A DNA stretch of 64,000 nucleotides from Cinclus cinclus (GCF_963662255.1 NC_085047.1:113804214-113868213); one strand, 5' to 3'. Shown: positions 1 through 14,674, numbered from the stretch's first letter. Notes: generated by a model from the sequence alone, not told the origin. A program made the numbers and translations.

Positions 1-3000
1 GAGCTGTACTTTCAAGAGAGATCTCCCCCCACCTCTCACACACAGAGATGTGGTGGAGTCTCTCTCTTGGTATCTCATGCACTGCTCCAGGCTCTTGATG
101 TCAAAATATACCAGCTGAGAATGTAGGATAAGAACAGCCGTAGGCTCTCCTCTGGTCCTCAAGACATTTCAAATCTATACTTTTCTGATTAGTATAATAC
201 CCTGCTTCATTGGGAGCACAAATATTTTTTTTTCTCCCGGTCTCCAAATGGGCAGCTTTTACAGCAATACGTGAAAAGCCATGAAATAAAGAAAACAGAG
301 AAACCCAGAAAATTCACTTGGGAGTGCAGAGCTCTAACCTATATTTACTTTTCCCATTGTGAGAAACATTTGAACAATTCCTTAACATTTATAACTGCAC
401 ATCTATTTGAAATAATTGAAACGGAAACGTTAAAAGAAATTACATTTCACTAATCCATTTACAATGGTATAAATTGCTTCTCATAGCCAACTGCCAGACT
501 TGCTGTTTTATTTAATAACTTTAATGCTGAGATTCCCTGAGGCAAGGAGAGAGTTATCCCACCAACTGCAGGAGGTTTTACTGAAGTGTCCCCTGGCTGT
601 TGTCCAGGGACTGTGGAGGAGCTCAGCTAACAGGTTCACTTGCATTCCCTGTCTCTGACAAAGATATGTTTTAATGTAAAATAATTCTAAGTGAAAGAGA
701 AAGAGGTGTAAATGATGCATCCTAGCAAATCATACTGTTTTATTGATATATGATTGTGGATGGGTGGCCAATAATTTATCACTATAAAATGTGTAGCTAC
801 ATTTTGACAGCCAGCAACTGAGCAATGACCTTACTCTCCAGCAGAATCCCAAATATATCTCAAATTTAAAGGTCTCTCAGGCAGAAAAATCCTGCAAAGT
901 CCAGCAGGAAAAATCCAAAGCAGTCCCTTGATACTCATTGCTTTACAAACTACAACTGTTTCTGTAACTCTAATTCTCGTATTCAGTTGTGTCATGGGAG
1001 ATAATTCTTTCTCCTCTCTCTCCATAATGAGCTCCTGCATTAGGCTGACTTTCTTTCCAGGCTGTGAATAAATATGGTTTTCCTGGTTCAGATCCCCTTT
1101 TTCTCTGAGTGTGTGAGCTGCTTGAAGTGCAGATCCTCTGTGCAGGGAAGATCAGGATACAGCCCATATTCCCTGGTGTGAGTTCTGAAGTACTCTCAGT
1201 CTCTTGCTCATCCCATGAAGGACAGGGTTAGGCTTGGGCACACTGTCAGTTCCCTCAGCCTGAGATATGTTAGAGGAACCTCAGGTTTCTCCAAAATCTG
1301 AAAAAAATTGCTGAGTTACAAAAATTAATCCATTTTTCAATAGATTCTGCAAATTCAAATGCTGCCTAACATTGTTTCTGAGGTTAGAAGAGCTTGCACT
1401 TTCTTATAATGTGGAAGACTGAAGAACAATCTGTGAAATAAGTTTTTATATGTCCTACAAAGAAAATACAAGGAGATTAGCAAAATGTACTAAAAATGTG
1501 AAATAAGTGCTTTTGATTAAAAATATTTAAATGCTGCCAAAATAGCAGCGACATTCACAGCCATGTTTGTGTTTTCAAATTGTATTGATCAAAACTGCTC
1601 ACCATCTATGACTTCTATAGGATCATGGCTGCTTTCTTTCAACATTCGTCTCAAAGAAATACATTTTTACTTTTAGGAAACTTGCCCTGAGGCAAGGACT
1701 AGAAATTGTTCTCAAGCAGATAGTATAATTAAGGATTGATCTGCACAGTGGGGAGATGCTGGATGAATCAGACAGTGACATTTCCTTCTTTCCACTCTTT
1801 CTTGTGACTGAGAGCCTGGATTCCTTCCCAACAAAATAAGACACTTAACTATGCAGAAGATGTGGTGTTAGGAGTTTAGATACCCTTGATTGTCAAGGAT
1901 TGTCAAAGCCACAGGTATTTCCAGCTGGCAATTTATTCTCTGTCTTGTCATTGGCTTTAGCAGAAGCCTCAGGCAAATATTCTCCTGACACCTCAACCAG
2001 GTGCCTGAGGTTGGAAGTGGGATGAAAGCAGGCTGAAAATTTTGTTTTATTTCAGCAGAGAATACCTGTTCCAAATTACCTGGGGTCGAAACAGTGATAA
2101 ATATTCACACAGCAAACCTGTGGCCACACAGAGAGGTCCTTGGTTTTTCTTCAATTCTGTGATTCCCTCCTTTAAATATATTTCTGGATTAAGAATTGCT
2201 CAGCAGCATGCCATGATTGGGATCCCCACTGAAGGCATGCAACCTTATTTAAATGTCCCAAGTTTAACACCAGCTCTAAATAAATTTAGAGGGAAAAAAG
2301 GTGTCAACATTTTTCCCAGAGCAAAGTCTGGGCCCTGAAGTCATTGTATTTCTGCACATAGGGATATAAGAGATGGATATCTTGTGGCTTGTTCCTTCAT
2401 GCTACAGGAGAAGATAGGAGATGAGCAATTTAATCTGCTTTGCCATGCTTGATATTTCCTTTGTTGAAAATAATATTTCCATAATAAATCAATTAAAGTA
2501 TATATTTAATAAGCCACAAGTATTGAGAAAAATTATAAAAGTCTTTCAAAATAGTACCTGTTTGAGAAGGATTAAAAATACACCCCAAAAGAACAAAAAT
2601 AATTTGGGTTTTGTGCCACCTATCAAGATCTTCATGAACAATATGAAATTATCTATCAATTATATATAATCAAGGCGTCACATAGAACAGTGAAATGCGA
2701 AAGGCCATAAAATAACAGCACAGAATATCATCAATAACACTTGTGTGCCTTATCAGACCCAAGACCGAGATAATCAACAGAGAGATGCAGGTCATTATCT
2801 ACAAATGCTTATGAAATTCATTTTGATTACAACGAAGAGGAAATAGGAAGATAAGTCTCAAAATACATTGGAATTTAATCCAAGAATTCTGCAGACTGAC
2901 CTGACTCAAGACAGTAAACATCTTGTGGTCAGTGAAGCCTCGAACAACACCTATCAGCTGGTGATATTCCTTAGCAATATATCAAATTATTAAGTGTTAT

Positions 3001-6000
3001 AAAATATTTTGGTCTTTTGATCAATGCATTAATTAATGCATTAATTAATTAATGAATTAATTAATTAATGTATAAATAAGCATTTTCCTCTAAAACTTTT
3101 TCTTTTATGCTGTGAGAATTGATTATATTAAAATGTACTAAATCTGCCAAGAAAGAAGATGCATGAAGAACAGCCTTTCCCTGGATGAAAGGAAAGGAAA
3201 AAGCTCTAAATGGGCTCTTCACAGGAAATTGGAGGAGGAACTGAGCTTATAACTCTGCAGATCAAAGAAAACAAGGTATCCTGAACCCCTTTTGTGAACA
3301 GAAGGACAAAAACTTTGGTAATACCTGCCTGACTTTTGGAAGCTCTATGAAGCCTTATGAAAACTCTTTAGCAATACTTTTTGGCACTGATGATTTTAAG
3401 TTCTGAGCTTTCTGGCTTTAAAACGGGCTAAATTTTTATCTATCAAAGCAGAGAATTTACTTAAGGGACTACAATTATGATTTGAAAAATGAAAATCATG
3501 GTCAGCTGATTCATCATTACTCAGGTAAGAGTTCTCTTCAGTGCCTGGCCAAGACACCACTTGTATCTTGATTGCAGTTTCCCTCTGATGCTGCCTCTCT
3601 GACAATGCAAAGTTTTTTTGCACTTTCCAATTACAGTCAGGGCTGCCACAATTTCCAGCTAGACAATCCTCCAGAATATATTTGTTTAGTGCTATGGCAG
3701 TTTTTCAACCTTTTGCCTTCATGTTTTCACTTTGTTCCTTTGTTTGGTTAGACCAAAATGAAAACCTCTCTGACTGTTGAACCCAAAAGAAAACCCCTTT
3801 TTTGTAACTTTGTTCCTTCACTCTGGCACAACCCACAACTCTGCTATTTCCACACAATAATTCCTCTGCCACCTCTAAATGTCCAAGCTCCTTCTGACTC
3901 TACAGATATACAATATTTTCCAAAATGAGCATGGATACAGCAAGATTTAGACCTACAAGTTAGATGCAACCCCCCTAAGAAATCACCTGTCCCACTTTAA
4001 GTGATTTTTCTCCTTTTGTCTATCGGATTGTTGGCTCATTTAATTCGTGAACCAAGAGGAAAAATCAGTTGTGTGAAAGTGATCCAAGTAGAAGACAAGC
4101 CTCACTTCCGTGCAGGAAGGAGGTGGTGGTGGAAAAGTTGCATCAGAAAGGTAAAGGAACAGACCCCAAAAATGGCAGCTGGTGCATCACTGCCCCTAAC
4201 ACTCACTAGCTTGTGAAGCTGTCAGCTCTGGAGAAAATAAACTGAGGTGGACTTGAAGAACCCTAGAAGTCCACATATTTTATGTCTTTTTGGCTATATT
4301 CCAGAAGAAATGTTTAGCAACTCTTTTTTTTCTCCTGAAGACAAATAGTTCTTATATGCTAATTTTAGTGATTTTGTTGTTTTGCACCTCTTTTGTGCTA
4401 TTCAATGTCGTCCTGACCTTCTGAATACTGTGAATGAATTCTGTAGCTGTGCCTGCATGACTGCTTCAAATTCAGGGCTGTATTTCCTTTTTAAATCTTG
4501 TGGGGGGAAGAGATCAGAAGAAACCTGATCCATTACAAATGGAGATGTTCTGAGCCATTAATCCAGCAAAGACAAAATCTGAGGCAAGAGCAGAACAAAA
4601 CCTGGTCACAAATTTTTGGTTTGAATTGTTTAATGGAGCGTTTTCCTAGAATGCTTTGATAAAATAGAGTTATAAGTGATATGACTCAGAGTTGCTTCTT
4701 AATGAAGAAGAGTCATCAAGAAGATGTGATAAGAGCAGAGAGGGGTTACGTGGAGCTAATGGGAAGGTCTGTGCCACAACAGTCTCTAAATCACTTGGAA
4801 TATTTTGCTGTGGAACAGGCACATAGTTCAGTGGGGTTTGGATGTTGAATGCCTTTAAGTAAAAGCTTGAGACTCTAGGAAATCAAAATGACTTTAAGAT
4901 AAGCTCTTATTTACTGGTGGTGAAAGGTGTTCTAATGGGTTGGTTTTCTTGTTCATAGGAAGCCAAAACTTTTTCAGAAATCATTACAATAAATCACATT
5001 TATGGAGTAAAAACTCACCAGGCCCCTTTCATAACACCATAAGCAAAATGTATCGATTTTTCTAGAAGTTAGGGTAGAAGAAACTTTCATTTTTAATATT
5101 GCTTCTCATTCTAGTGTCTTATTTTTATTACATGTGGATCAACCTCACCCAAAACATTTTATAAACTTGTTCTGCAGGACAACTTCTGTATTTTTTTCTT
5201 TTTCTATTTCTTTTTGGAATGGGGAGAAAAAGTGCCAATGTTACAGCATTCATGGTGTCAAAAGAATCCATTCTCTTAATAAAATTATTTCAATTCCCTT
5301 TCAGCTAGCCCATGATGAGAAAAGGGGAAAATCCAATTCATTCTGCCTGAATTTCAGACTTCCCTGAAAATTACTTATAACAAACAAAGTTGGTGTGGGG
5401 GTGAAACTCAAACCAAGGATGTTTTTGGGAGCTGTTCCATCACCAGGGGACGGAGCACAGGCATGCAGGGGAATTTCTGAGGATCCTCTTTGTTTGCACC
5501 TCTCTTTGGAGCATCTGGATATTGAAGTTTCTCACCCAATCCACAGAGGGAAGATGCTTTGAATCCCAGCACGCTTAGGAGGACACATAAATTTATTGTA
5601 TAAGTTAATTCCTTTGCCTTTTGAAGTCCTTTAGGAGGCAACCTTTAAATCTGTGCCTGGTCCGATGTGTACAATCTTTAGAAAAAGTGATGGTCACCTT
5701 AGCGAAAATGTTCTGACATCATTAATAACCCCAATGAAGGCAGACCCAAGGTCACTGACTCCCTGGGTATTGTTGCACACAAGATATTAATGATAAAAAC
5801 TCTGCTCGTGGAGGAGTTTGCAATTCATTGTTATGATGGACCCAGCAACATCGGTTTCCTGCGGGAAAAGAGAAAAAAAAAGGAGGAATCTTTTGGGCTA
5901 GGTGAACCATCTTGCTTGAATTTTGGTAATGCAAGAGGATTTTGATTGATTACCATGTGGAAACTAACCAGGAGAATAACTCACTTCATTTGGTGGGAAT

Positions 6001-9000
6001 GCCATGGAACCAAGAGCAACCAAATCTCAGAGAAGGAAGGAGGTAAAAAAAACCCAGGGCAAATATTTTTTTGAGTCCTCCTATGACATCGAATAGTACG
6101 AGCTGACTGAGAGATCATCCACAAAACTGGGCAAGAATGATCAGGGAAATGCAAAAAAGTGTGTGTCCAGCTCATAAACTTTGATATTTTTGTGGCTACC
6201 AAAGAGTTATCCAGGGGTACTATTTTGGAAGGGTCTTGTAGCAACTCTTCAAGCCACTTTCCCTCTCAGCTCTGTGAAGCAGAGCTGAAAATTCTGAAGC
6301 AGAATTTTTTCTTCTAGCATCTTTGTTACTGCTAAAAATTGGTTCTAGAAGGAATCAGGATTGGTCTGAACTTGGGTGTGTTTTGTGTTGTTTTATTTGC
6401 TTGGAGTTTTTAATTTTTTCTTTTAATTGGTGTGATTTGTGTGCAGTGTTTGGGATGAATATTTTCTTAAAATGTGTATTTCCAAGAGCCATTTAAAAAA
6501 TGCTGATATTTAAACAGAAATTAAAAATAAATGTTGCTGAGTTAAAAACTCTGTTTTCAAGGTAAACTTTCCTGAACCTAGGAATTCTTGCTGGCTTTCA
6601 CAGTATTTCCTCAGCAGCTTGAACAGCTGGGCTTGAAGGTGGTGATGCTATCACCTCTAAGAGGAAAGATCAACCCCTCTTCTATTACAGAAAGGCAGAA
6701 AAGTGTAAAATATACTGATTTTTCAAACCTCAGCATGAAATGCATTTGCTCTAATAGAAAACCAGAGAGATTCAGTGCAGACTGCAGGTTGTGATTTTCA
6801 GTCAATCTCAGCTTTGGCCAAAGTTTGCTGCCCTTGAGGGAAATGTGATTTTTCCCTGTATCCTCACTGAGAGAAGGGTTTAATCCACTATTATCAGCCC
6901 TGGGTTAGAACCACATTTCTGTTTCCATGGCCCCAAAAGGAACTCAGGAAAAGTGGCACCTGTCATATATATTGATTTTCTTGGCCAGGACAGGGCTTGC
7001 TCACGGCTCTCTGCATCGTGCTGCTGAGCAAACGTGGGGCAGCTTGTGCTGCCTGTGTTAATATCTGGCTAGATAGCTTCTGTCTCCTGAGATGTGAGGC
7101 TGCAACATTTCAAAAGTACTAAAAACACATTAATGCAGAGTTTTGAGGTGGTTCATGCAGCCTCCTCGCTGCTCTGGTTCTCAAGGGTCCTTTTTTGTTG
7201 GGGCTTGGTGACCGACCTTTGGGGATCTCTGGAGAGCTTCCTTCCTCAGATGTTGTTTTGACAGAACTCGACCTCCAGCAGCTTTTTGAGACTATTTCAG
7301 GATTAACAAAACAGCCAAGGTGGGAGATTCAATGTTTTGGGTGTTGCTAAATTGTAGCTGTGTTGACAATGCCAAATAAGCTAATTGGAATACAAAGTGT
7401 TGCTACTCAAGGAAGAATTTTTTTTTTTGTTGTGGTTCAAAGTAAAAAAAAAAAAAGATGACAAAATCCCCTAATAGATATTTAAAGGAAAGTGATCTGC
7501 TGGCAATGTATATTCTAGTTCCCATATAAGATTATTCTTTAGAACCTACAGAAAAATTGCTGGGAGTTTAAATCCTTAAGGACAGTCGTTCCACATGATG
7601 TAGTAAAAGCTTAGAGTTTGCTACCATTGTGAAATTTGATTTAAGGGAATTAATAACAAAAATGAATGCTCTTAAATAACAAATACAGCATTCAGGGTCC
7701 TAGGATAGAAATAAATTTTCCTTAAACAGGCACATGTTGTCTCAAGATAGAGACGAGTTCTATTTCTCTATTGGTTTGCCAACAGGGTTATATATTGTCA
7801 GTATTTTTCATGCTGTGCATCAGCCAGATAAAAAGATGTCTATTTTTCAGAGGAAAAAAACCCCAAAAAACAACAAAAACCCAACAGCAGACATCAACAA
7901 TTGCAATCAACAATTTTTAATAATTATGTAATTGTGAAGTTACTGAAAAAAATGCACTATTTTTACTAATTTTTTTTTCTTTTACCTTTTCCATCATTTA
8001 ATTACCTTGTTTTAATTATTTGAGTGTTGTTTAGTAAAGCCTGAAATCTCTGGACTTCCCTAAGTACTGTGAAAATGATAAATACACTGCTATTTTAGAA
8101 GTCACACCTGGATATAAATTAATTATTTGAATGTTAAAAACAGGCTGATCTACAAAACCAGAAAAAAAATAAATCTCAATGGTAGCTTGGTAAGCTTTCA
8201 TACCAATTCTTTACACTTTATGTATTTCTGGGAGGAGGTTTGCATTGCCATGTGAACACTCAGCCTATTACTCAGAGTTTTTCACACATAACCTCTCATC
8301 TCTTGGGTCTGAGCTTTCTCTGAACCACTGGAGTTTTATGCCAGAGTGACTCCATTTAGTTACTTCCTCACGGAGTCCTCTAGATTTACAAAAGTTTACA
8401 GAAAAATCATTTGGCTGCCTGGGGAATTCTGGTGGAAATGCATCTTGCTGTGGTGAAAAGTGCACTCTCTGACAATTGGGGGCTTTTGTTGCTTCTGAAT
8501 TTCAAAATATGTTTCAACATTTGCCTGTTTTTTATTTGCAGAAAAATCTCTCGTGAAAGGTCTGATAATAAAAATTCTCAACCTAATGTTTGTTCTGAGT
8601 GGTTTTTTATCCTGCTCCTCTTTTGCCATGTTTAATTGTTGTCATGGAATGTACTTCTGGCTGGTCTTTTATTTCCTTTCTCCCTGGTATTTACAATTAT
8701 GTGAACATGTGTGTATTTGTGTGAGAGTTGGCATTTGAGGCATCAAAAATGGATTTGTGTATCAGGCAACAGAGGAGAGACTGTGCAGCCTTCCTGTCAC
8801 TGATAAAATCTCTATTTCCATCCCTATTGCTAAATATTCTTGGTGTACTCAGAATAATAATACAATGGCTTCTCTTGATTTTTTTTTCCTTGAAGACTCA
8901 TTGGACTTTTTCAGGAAAACACAGCTCTGCTTATTTTTTAACTTTTTTTTGTAACGCACATTTTTTCCTGACCTTGGGTTAGTACTTTCTTTTATATGCT

Positions 9001-10820
9001 TTCAGTGAAATCATGTCCTTTTGATTAAAATGCTTTTCAGTATTTTTCTATAAAATTCAAAAAATAAAGTACAGATAAAATGCTAAAATTTGCAAAGCAG
9101 CTGCAGAACAGAACATTGCACTCAGCAATATTGGTTTTGTTGAAGTTTGTGTATTTTTTCCTTGCCATCACTTTACAGAATTCAAGTGCAAACAGACTCT
9201 TGAACTCCAGTGGGAGTCAAAATAAGATAAACTTCAGTTATTCTTAACCCTATACCTTGAAAACTTAGATTTTTGGATGATACCAAGAGTGAAATGTAAA
9301 TTATCATGTAACTGTGAGCTAATTTTCAAATTGTCTAAGAGTTTTGGTTTGCAAATCTCTTCATGTTTTGTAGGCTGGATGTTTTCCCCCTTAGATTTGT
9401 AGTGAAAAATTCTCTGCCTGTTTTCAGATAGCATGATTAAAGAATCAGTATTTTAGTTCATGCAAGTCTATTGTTAAAGACAATAAAAAGTGAGACTACA
9501 AAAAGAGGCTGCTTTAGAAGGAGGCAGAAACAACAAAAACAGTTTTCTAGATCAATTAACCTTCCCATAAAAAAATGATAATAAAATTTTTGTGACTTTT
9601 CTATTTTACAACATGCTACAGTATAAAGAGTAATTTTTCTTGAGAATTTACTTATTAAGTAAGATAACAAGTGGAAATCTTTTCTTTAGAACACACAGCT
9701 AAATCACTATTTTAAGAGCTGGGAGATGCTCCCAGCTTTAACCCCAAATCTGAATAGGACTGGGGCAAGATTTTCTGATTTGTGATTTCTTCTGCTGCAA
9801 TGGTAAGATTTTTGTTTGTGTGCTGTTGCAGATTATGGTTTTTGAAATGCACACAGGAAGTAAAGTGATGCCAATTTACAGTGCCCAAGTACAATCTTTC
9901 CAAGCTGAAAGACTGGACCGTGAAATCCTGACCATGAGCTGCTTGGGTGGTTTCCCTGCAGTTTTCCATGAAGTCCTTCCCACCTGCCAGTCAGTCACAC
10001 TCGTGGCTGCCCAAAAGGAAAACATCCAACCTCACTCACCTTCACTGTGAGGAATGCAGCACAGGTTGAACCATTTATAATAACTATTATTTCCTCTTCA
10101 TCTAGTGGAACATCTGTGTGGTTTTCACAGTTTCCATAGGAGACTCGGATGTGGTTTCAGTGTCTCCTTTTGGGCCATGTGGAAGGAGGGAAGCCCCAAG
10201 TGCAGGCAGTGATTCTGTGGTGTCATAACACCATTGTCACTCTTGGAAATGGGGTCTGTAATTCACAGATCAGTGAGTTCCACAAGCCCTCCTTTGTGCC
10301 TGAGCACAGAACCTGTGTGTGACCCCAACCTCACATTCAGCTGGAGCTTTTAGGTAACCTTCACTATGATGGCCCTCACTCTCTCTTTGAAATACTGGGC
10401 TTGTGTGGAGTCCTTGGAGGAATATAAATCTTCCCAGAGAAACACGTCTTGGCTTCTCTTCACAGGCTCCTCAGATGCACGGTAGTCTCAGGAGAGAAAA
10501 GATAAAACCCACCATGTTTGTCAATACCTGCTTTGATAGGCAGGATCAACCTTAATCTCACACCTCAACCCTGCCTTCCACCTCTGATCTGATGGGGAAT
10601 GGGGAGCTCACTCTGCTGGGTCCAGCTGATGGTGGCTGCAAGATTAACTCCAAATATCAGTGTGGGGGTGTCTGGAATGTCTCCTCTGACTGAGAAATGT
10701 GACTGATTTTGCAGCTGAGCCTCAGTAGGAACTGTCATGTGTATGAGGAATCTTTTGGGATTTGAATGGCAGTTTATCTCAGAGCGAGTTTTGTCTGTTT
10801 GACTGATCTGAGTGTGTGGA
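1..10820. other. Non-coding AT-rich region, no gene recognised
   Basis: No open frame here exceeds about 100 codons, and none shows recognisable protein domains or a run of exons with consistent splice sites. The base composition is AT-rich, with many A/T homopolymers (for example T-run near 7421-7430 facing an A-run near 7445-7456) and the TTAA-type tract listed separately. I see no tRNA or rRNA. The stretch is best read as intergenic or intronic vertebrate DNA. Regulatory elements could be present but cannot be seen without cross-species alignment. Confidence 0.6.
3023..3070. repeat. TTAA-rich low-complexity tract
   Basis: This is a 48-bp run built from AATGCATTAATT and repeated TTAA units, largely self-complementary. 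It is simple-sequence DNA that may also present many homeodomain-type TAAT cores. Confidence 0.8.
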
Positions 10821-10821
10821 A

Positions 10822-11018
10822 AACTTTACCTTGAGGGTGCCAGAGCAGTGGCACAGGTTAACCAGAGAGACTGTGGAGTCTCCTGGCTGTGCAGTCAGCT
10901 CCAGGTAAACCTGGTTTAGCAGGGGAGTTGGGCTGGGTGATGTTCAGAGGTTCCTTACCACCACAACCATTCTGTGCTTGATTCTGTAATTCTCTGATTC
11001 TGCAATTCTGTATTCTGT
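10822..11018 (+). mobile_element. CR1 LINE 3' end, sense on + strand
   Basis: The segment reads through the usual CR1 3' landmarks in order: a 'gagggtg..agagca.tgg.acagg' stretch, 'gagactgtggagtctcc', a GGCAGGGG-like segment, a degraded 'gatgttcagaggttcctta', and then several degenerate copies of the terminal ATTCTGTG repeat. It is 5'-truncated, as is normal for CR1, and carries no reading frame. Many substitutions suggest an old copy. Confidence 0.85.
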
Positions 11019-12611
11019 GTGTTGTCCTGTCAGAGGAAATGTGGGGCTGTCAAACACCTCAGTCTGAGGCCCTGCTTCACCAGATGAAGCTGCAAATGCT
11101 GCTGCTTATGGTTTTGGAGTTCTCCCTGTCAGATTTAGAACCTGATATGGGTCATTGGATAAACCCCACATTCCACTTACTATAAACTTTTCTGTAAGGT
11201 TTTTGCTTGTGGCTACAGAAGACCACAAATTAACAAAGCACCTTTGAATTTCTTTTTTGCTGTCCACACAAACCCTGTGAGCTTTAATCAATTTTTTTAG
11301 AATGAACTGTGAATCTCACTGCTGCTGTAACCCCTCTGAAGTCATGGCCTGATGACTCTAAACTGAAGCAGCAAAAGTTGTGCCATAGAGTGGTAACTCT
11401 AGTTGCTATTCCTATGAAATATCATGGCCCAGAAGCTTTAAATATTTGTGTACCTGTGTAATCTTACTCATCTGAGACAAGCACACAGATAAAAAAAGAA
11501 CGTAAGCAGCAGGGGAGAAATACAGAGTTAAAAACCGCCAAGTATTTCAGCAGTTATTGGTGTGTCAATTTTAATGTGGGAGAAAAAAAAGGAATGTTTT
11601 TCCTTTTTCTGTTTGCTGGGGTATATGTTTTTGACTTTAAGCTGTTCAGCTTTGCCTTGTGCCACAGCACAAAGTAAAGTGTCAAGTCCAAATATCCAAG
11701 CATCTCTGTGTTGGACAGTTGTGATTGTTCTCCTGAGTGATTACCAATAAATATTCCTGTCACAAATACTGACTTGAATTTTTCTGGGAAGTAATTAATT
11801 GCACAATCAATCCTCTAACAGTCGCAGCTGCAAGACACAACTTAGCTTTTTTCTCACTAATAACAGGGCTGTACTTAACTGTTCTGAACATCACCACAAT
11901 TCTGCACATCTGAGAGTAACGTTTTCCATCCCCCCACAAATTAATCCTGGCAGTTTCTGTGAGCATCTTATTGTGTTATGAGGAAACTTAGAGAAATGGT
12001 GTGGGAAGGAACATTGTGGAAGAAGGGAAGCATTGCCATTCTTCTTTCCAAGGTAGTCTGCAGTTATTTTGCAGCTGTTCTGCAGATTGTTAGGGACAGA
12101 AAGGCTTTCAGTTTACAGCTTTGATTCTGGTGCATTCCAGTACTGCCTGAAGGTGATGATGTGATGGCAGGGATGAAAAGAGAAGTTTATCTGTGAATTA
12201 GCAGATAAAAATGTTATTGTCCCAATTCCTAAAAAAAAAAAAAAATTAAAAAAACCTGAAATAGTTCTTTTTGGTGACCACCAGCTCTATATTCTTAATA
12301 GATTTACTCCCTCTATAATATGAACACCACCTCAGTACTACCAGCAATAGTTCTATGTAATACTTGCCTCATCCACAGCACTTTGTGTACAGCTCTCCTA
12401 AAATACTTTGGAAAATCAAACAGAAGTTCTCAACTTTTAGAGGAAAATGCAAGCTGCGCATTGATTTTGAGGCAACAATATTGTTGCGTGTCTTTTCTGT
12501 ATGTGGAAATAGTAAATATTTTTTAATATATGATATTAAAATAAACTATGTAAATTTTTATTTGCAGCCTCTGGGAAAGTATAAAGACCAGAGAGATTAT
12601 TTATTCCTGTT

Positions 12612-12665
12612 CCCTACAGTCCAACATCTATTCCTACTCCCTACAGTCCAACATCTATTCCTGCT
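12612..12665. repeat. 27-bp tandem duplication
   Basis: Two adjacent 27-bp units (12612-12638 and 12639-12665) both begin CCCTACAGTCCAACATC and differ at one base near their ends (ACT versus GCT). Sequence before the first unit partly matches the unit's end, so this may be about 2.4 copies. It is probably a replication-slippage duplication and is potentially polymorphic. Confidence 0.85.
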
Positions 12666-14395
12666 CAACATTAAAGAAACCATTGCTGAAAATCAACCTA
12701 AAAATGTTAGTTCAGGTCCCTTATTGGCAGTTGTGCTTCTGTCAGTCAGTACTGGTGTGACCACAATTATTTTCTCTATTTCAACCCCGTCTTTTAATCA
12801 AATGTTCCATTAAGTCTTAAGTGAAATAGCTGAGGAGAACTACAAGACCTAGGAATGCATCCTGGAGACAAACCCGGGACAACTGGAGACAAAGGCTGGC
12901 ATGTTTAGGGAAAGGGAAATAGGAAAAAAAACACTGTGGACAAAAAAAACACAAAACCACCTCCTTTAATGACCCTCAATCAACCTGAGCATTACTACCT
13001 CTTCACTAAATATACCCTAAAATTATGGGTTTGCTCTGCTGGCTCTATTGACCTTGCAAATAGACAGGAAACACAATTCAAATTAATAGACTGAACACCA
13101 AGTGCAAGGGGACATTAATTAGCTGAAAAACAGAAAAATGGAGATAATCTTCTTCCAGTTTATGTCTAAAAACTCTTCCAGGAAAACAAGCATCTAATAT
13201 ATCTAATATGTGAAAGCTAGTGAAGGGTATCAGAGAGAAATGATCTATGTAGAGCATTGCCAGACATCTGTAAGAAACAGAAGCTGTAGGAAATGCAGGT
13301 ATGACAATGTGCTGGAAGAAGGTGCAGGATACAGGAATAACCACTGCCAGATCCTGCAAAACTCCCCATTCCCGAAGGCTGCTGAAAGCATCAGAAAATG
13401 TTAAGTTTACAAAGTGAGAAACAGCCATTAGTCATGCCCACAGTTAAACCCAGGAAGGTGAAGGCTGCTGTTTGATTAAATAGAAATAACTGCAGTGCCT
13501 TGTGAGAGAATGGCCAAGCTGCCTTTTACTGTCTAAAACCAGTTCAAGTTCTGTTTGCTCCAGAGCCTCAGACAAGAGGCAGGTGTTGCCACAGTGGTGA
13601 GAAGAGACAGGATGAAATTGTTGTGTCACCAGCGAGACTGAGCTGGCAAGGTGAATTAAAAACTGTAATTATGACTCAACTCTTTTAAAATATTGTTCAG
13701 AGTTGATGGTAAAGGGATGAGTCCTAAAGCACTGTTAGTCAGGCAGTAGTTTTGCTTCCATTGAAGTTACTGGGTAAAAATCTCTTTAATTTTGGTGGTA
13801 CTGAACTCAGGCATATTGATCATTGTCAATTCCCTTTTAATTCCTCAACACTCCCAACGCAGAGCTGTGTGCTCCAGGTAAAGCAGGCAGCAGTGGGGAG
13901 CAAACTGCTGCTACATTTCTCTGTGTGTTGAAATGACAGAGGACTGAGGGGACTGGAGGAGAAGGAGTCTGCACTTTCATGACTGCCACTTCTGGGTTTC
14001 AAAATCAGTATCTCCTTCTTTGTGCAGCAAGTCCCTGAGGGAGAGCCACAGGCTTCTGTTCCACGTCTGGTTCTGTCCTGCTCTGCGTTATAAATGGACT
14101 CCAAAGCAGATTCTCTCCTTTACACACCGTGCTTTGAATCCTGGGACTTGCCTTCATCAAAGCTGCCTGAGTCTTGCAGTGAAATCTCTCCTCAGCTCTC
14201 AGTCCTGCTCTGCTGCTCAGGCCAGGGGAAGGGACAGGGACACTTCTCTGCAGCCCTGCCCTCCCCACACACTCTCAAAAAGCTGCCAACCATCCTTCAT
14301 GCAAATGAGGTTCCAGTTGATAAAGTATGTTTTTAATTTAGCTCACATGGTTATACATGGGCAGGTGAGAAGGGCCCATTTCCATTTTTCATTTC

Positions 14396-14411
14396 TTTTT
14401 TTTTTTTTTTT
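14396..14411. repeat. Poly-T tract (16 T)
   Basis: An uninterrupted run of 16 T is followed by more T/C-rich sequence. It is a homopolymer, or possibly the tail of an old antisense retrocopy, but no adjacent retro-element body was recognised. Confidence 0.85.
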
Positions 14412-14614
14412 CTTTTCCTTTTCCTCCTGAGCTGGTAAATGTATTTCATCTTGTAACTCCTACTTTGGATTAAAAAGCCGTTGCCTTTGGCAGTGAAGCA
14501 GCACAGCAGGCTGAGGAAAGTAAAGCTTCCTTTCATTGCCATGTTTGAAACTAGAGGAAGTCATCATATTACTTTAACAAGCAGAAATGAATGAAAATGT
14601 TTAATACGATTATG

Positions 14615-14674
14615 CAAGCACGAGGAGCTGTTCTGGCTGCCACAGACTTTGCTCCGTGTGATTCATCGTGCTTG
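14615..14674. other. Nested inverted repeat, possible structured or regulatory element
   Basis: CAAGCACGA (14615-14623) pairs perfectly with TCGTGCTTG (14666-14674). Inside it GGAGC (14624-14628) pairs with GCTCC (14651-14655), and inside that TCTG pairs with CAGA around a GCTGCCA loop. The right arm has a 10-nt bulge. The segment keeps several CpGs in an AT-rich surround, which can indicate constraint. Chance is not excluded. Confidence 0.25.

Noticed and set aside
3023..3070. TTAA-rich tract as a piggyBac-type insertion site
   Set aside because: TTAA repeats alone are simple sequence; no terminal inverted repeats or element body are nearby.
12364..12813. 149-codon open frame overlapping the 27-bp tandem duplication
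   Set aside because: No domain; the frame survives because the duplication unit is a multiple of three. Composition is not protein-like.
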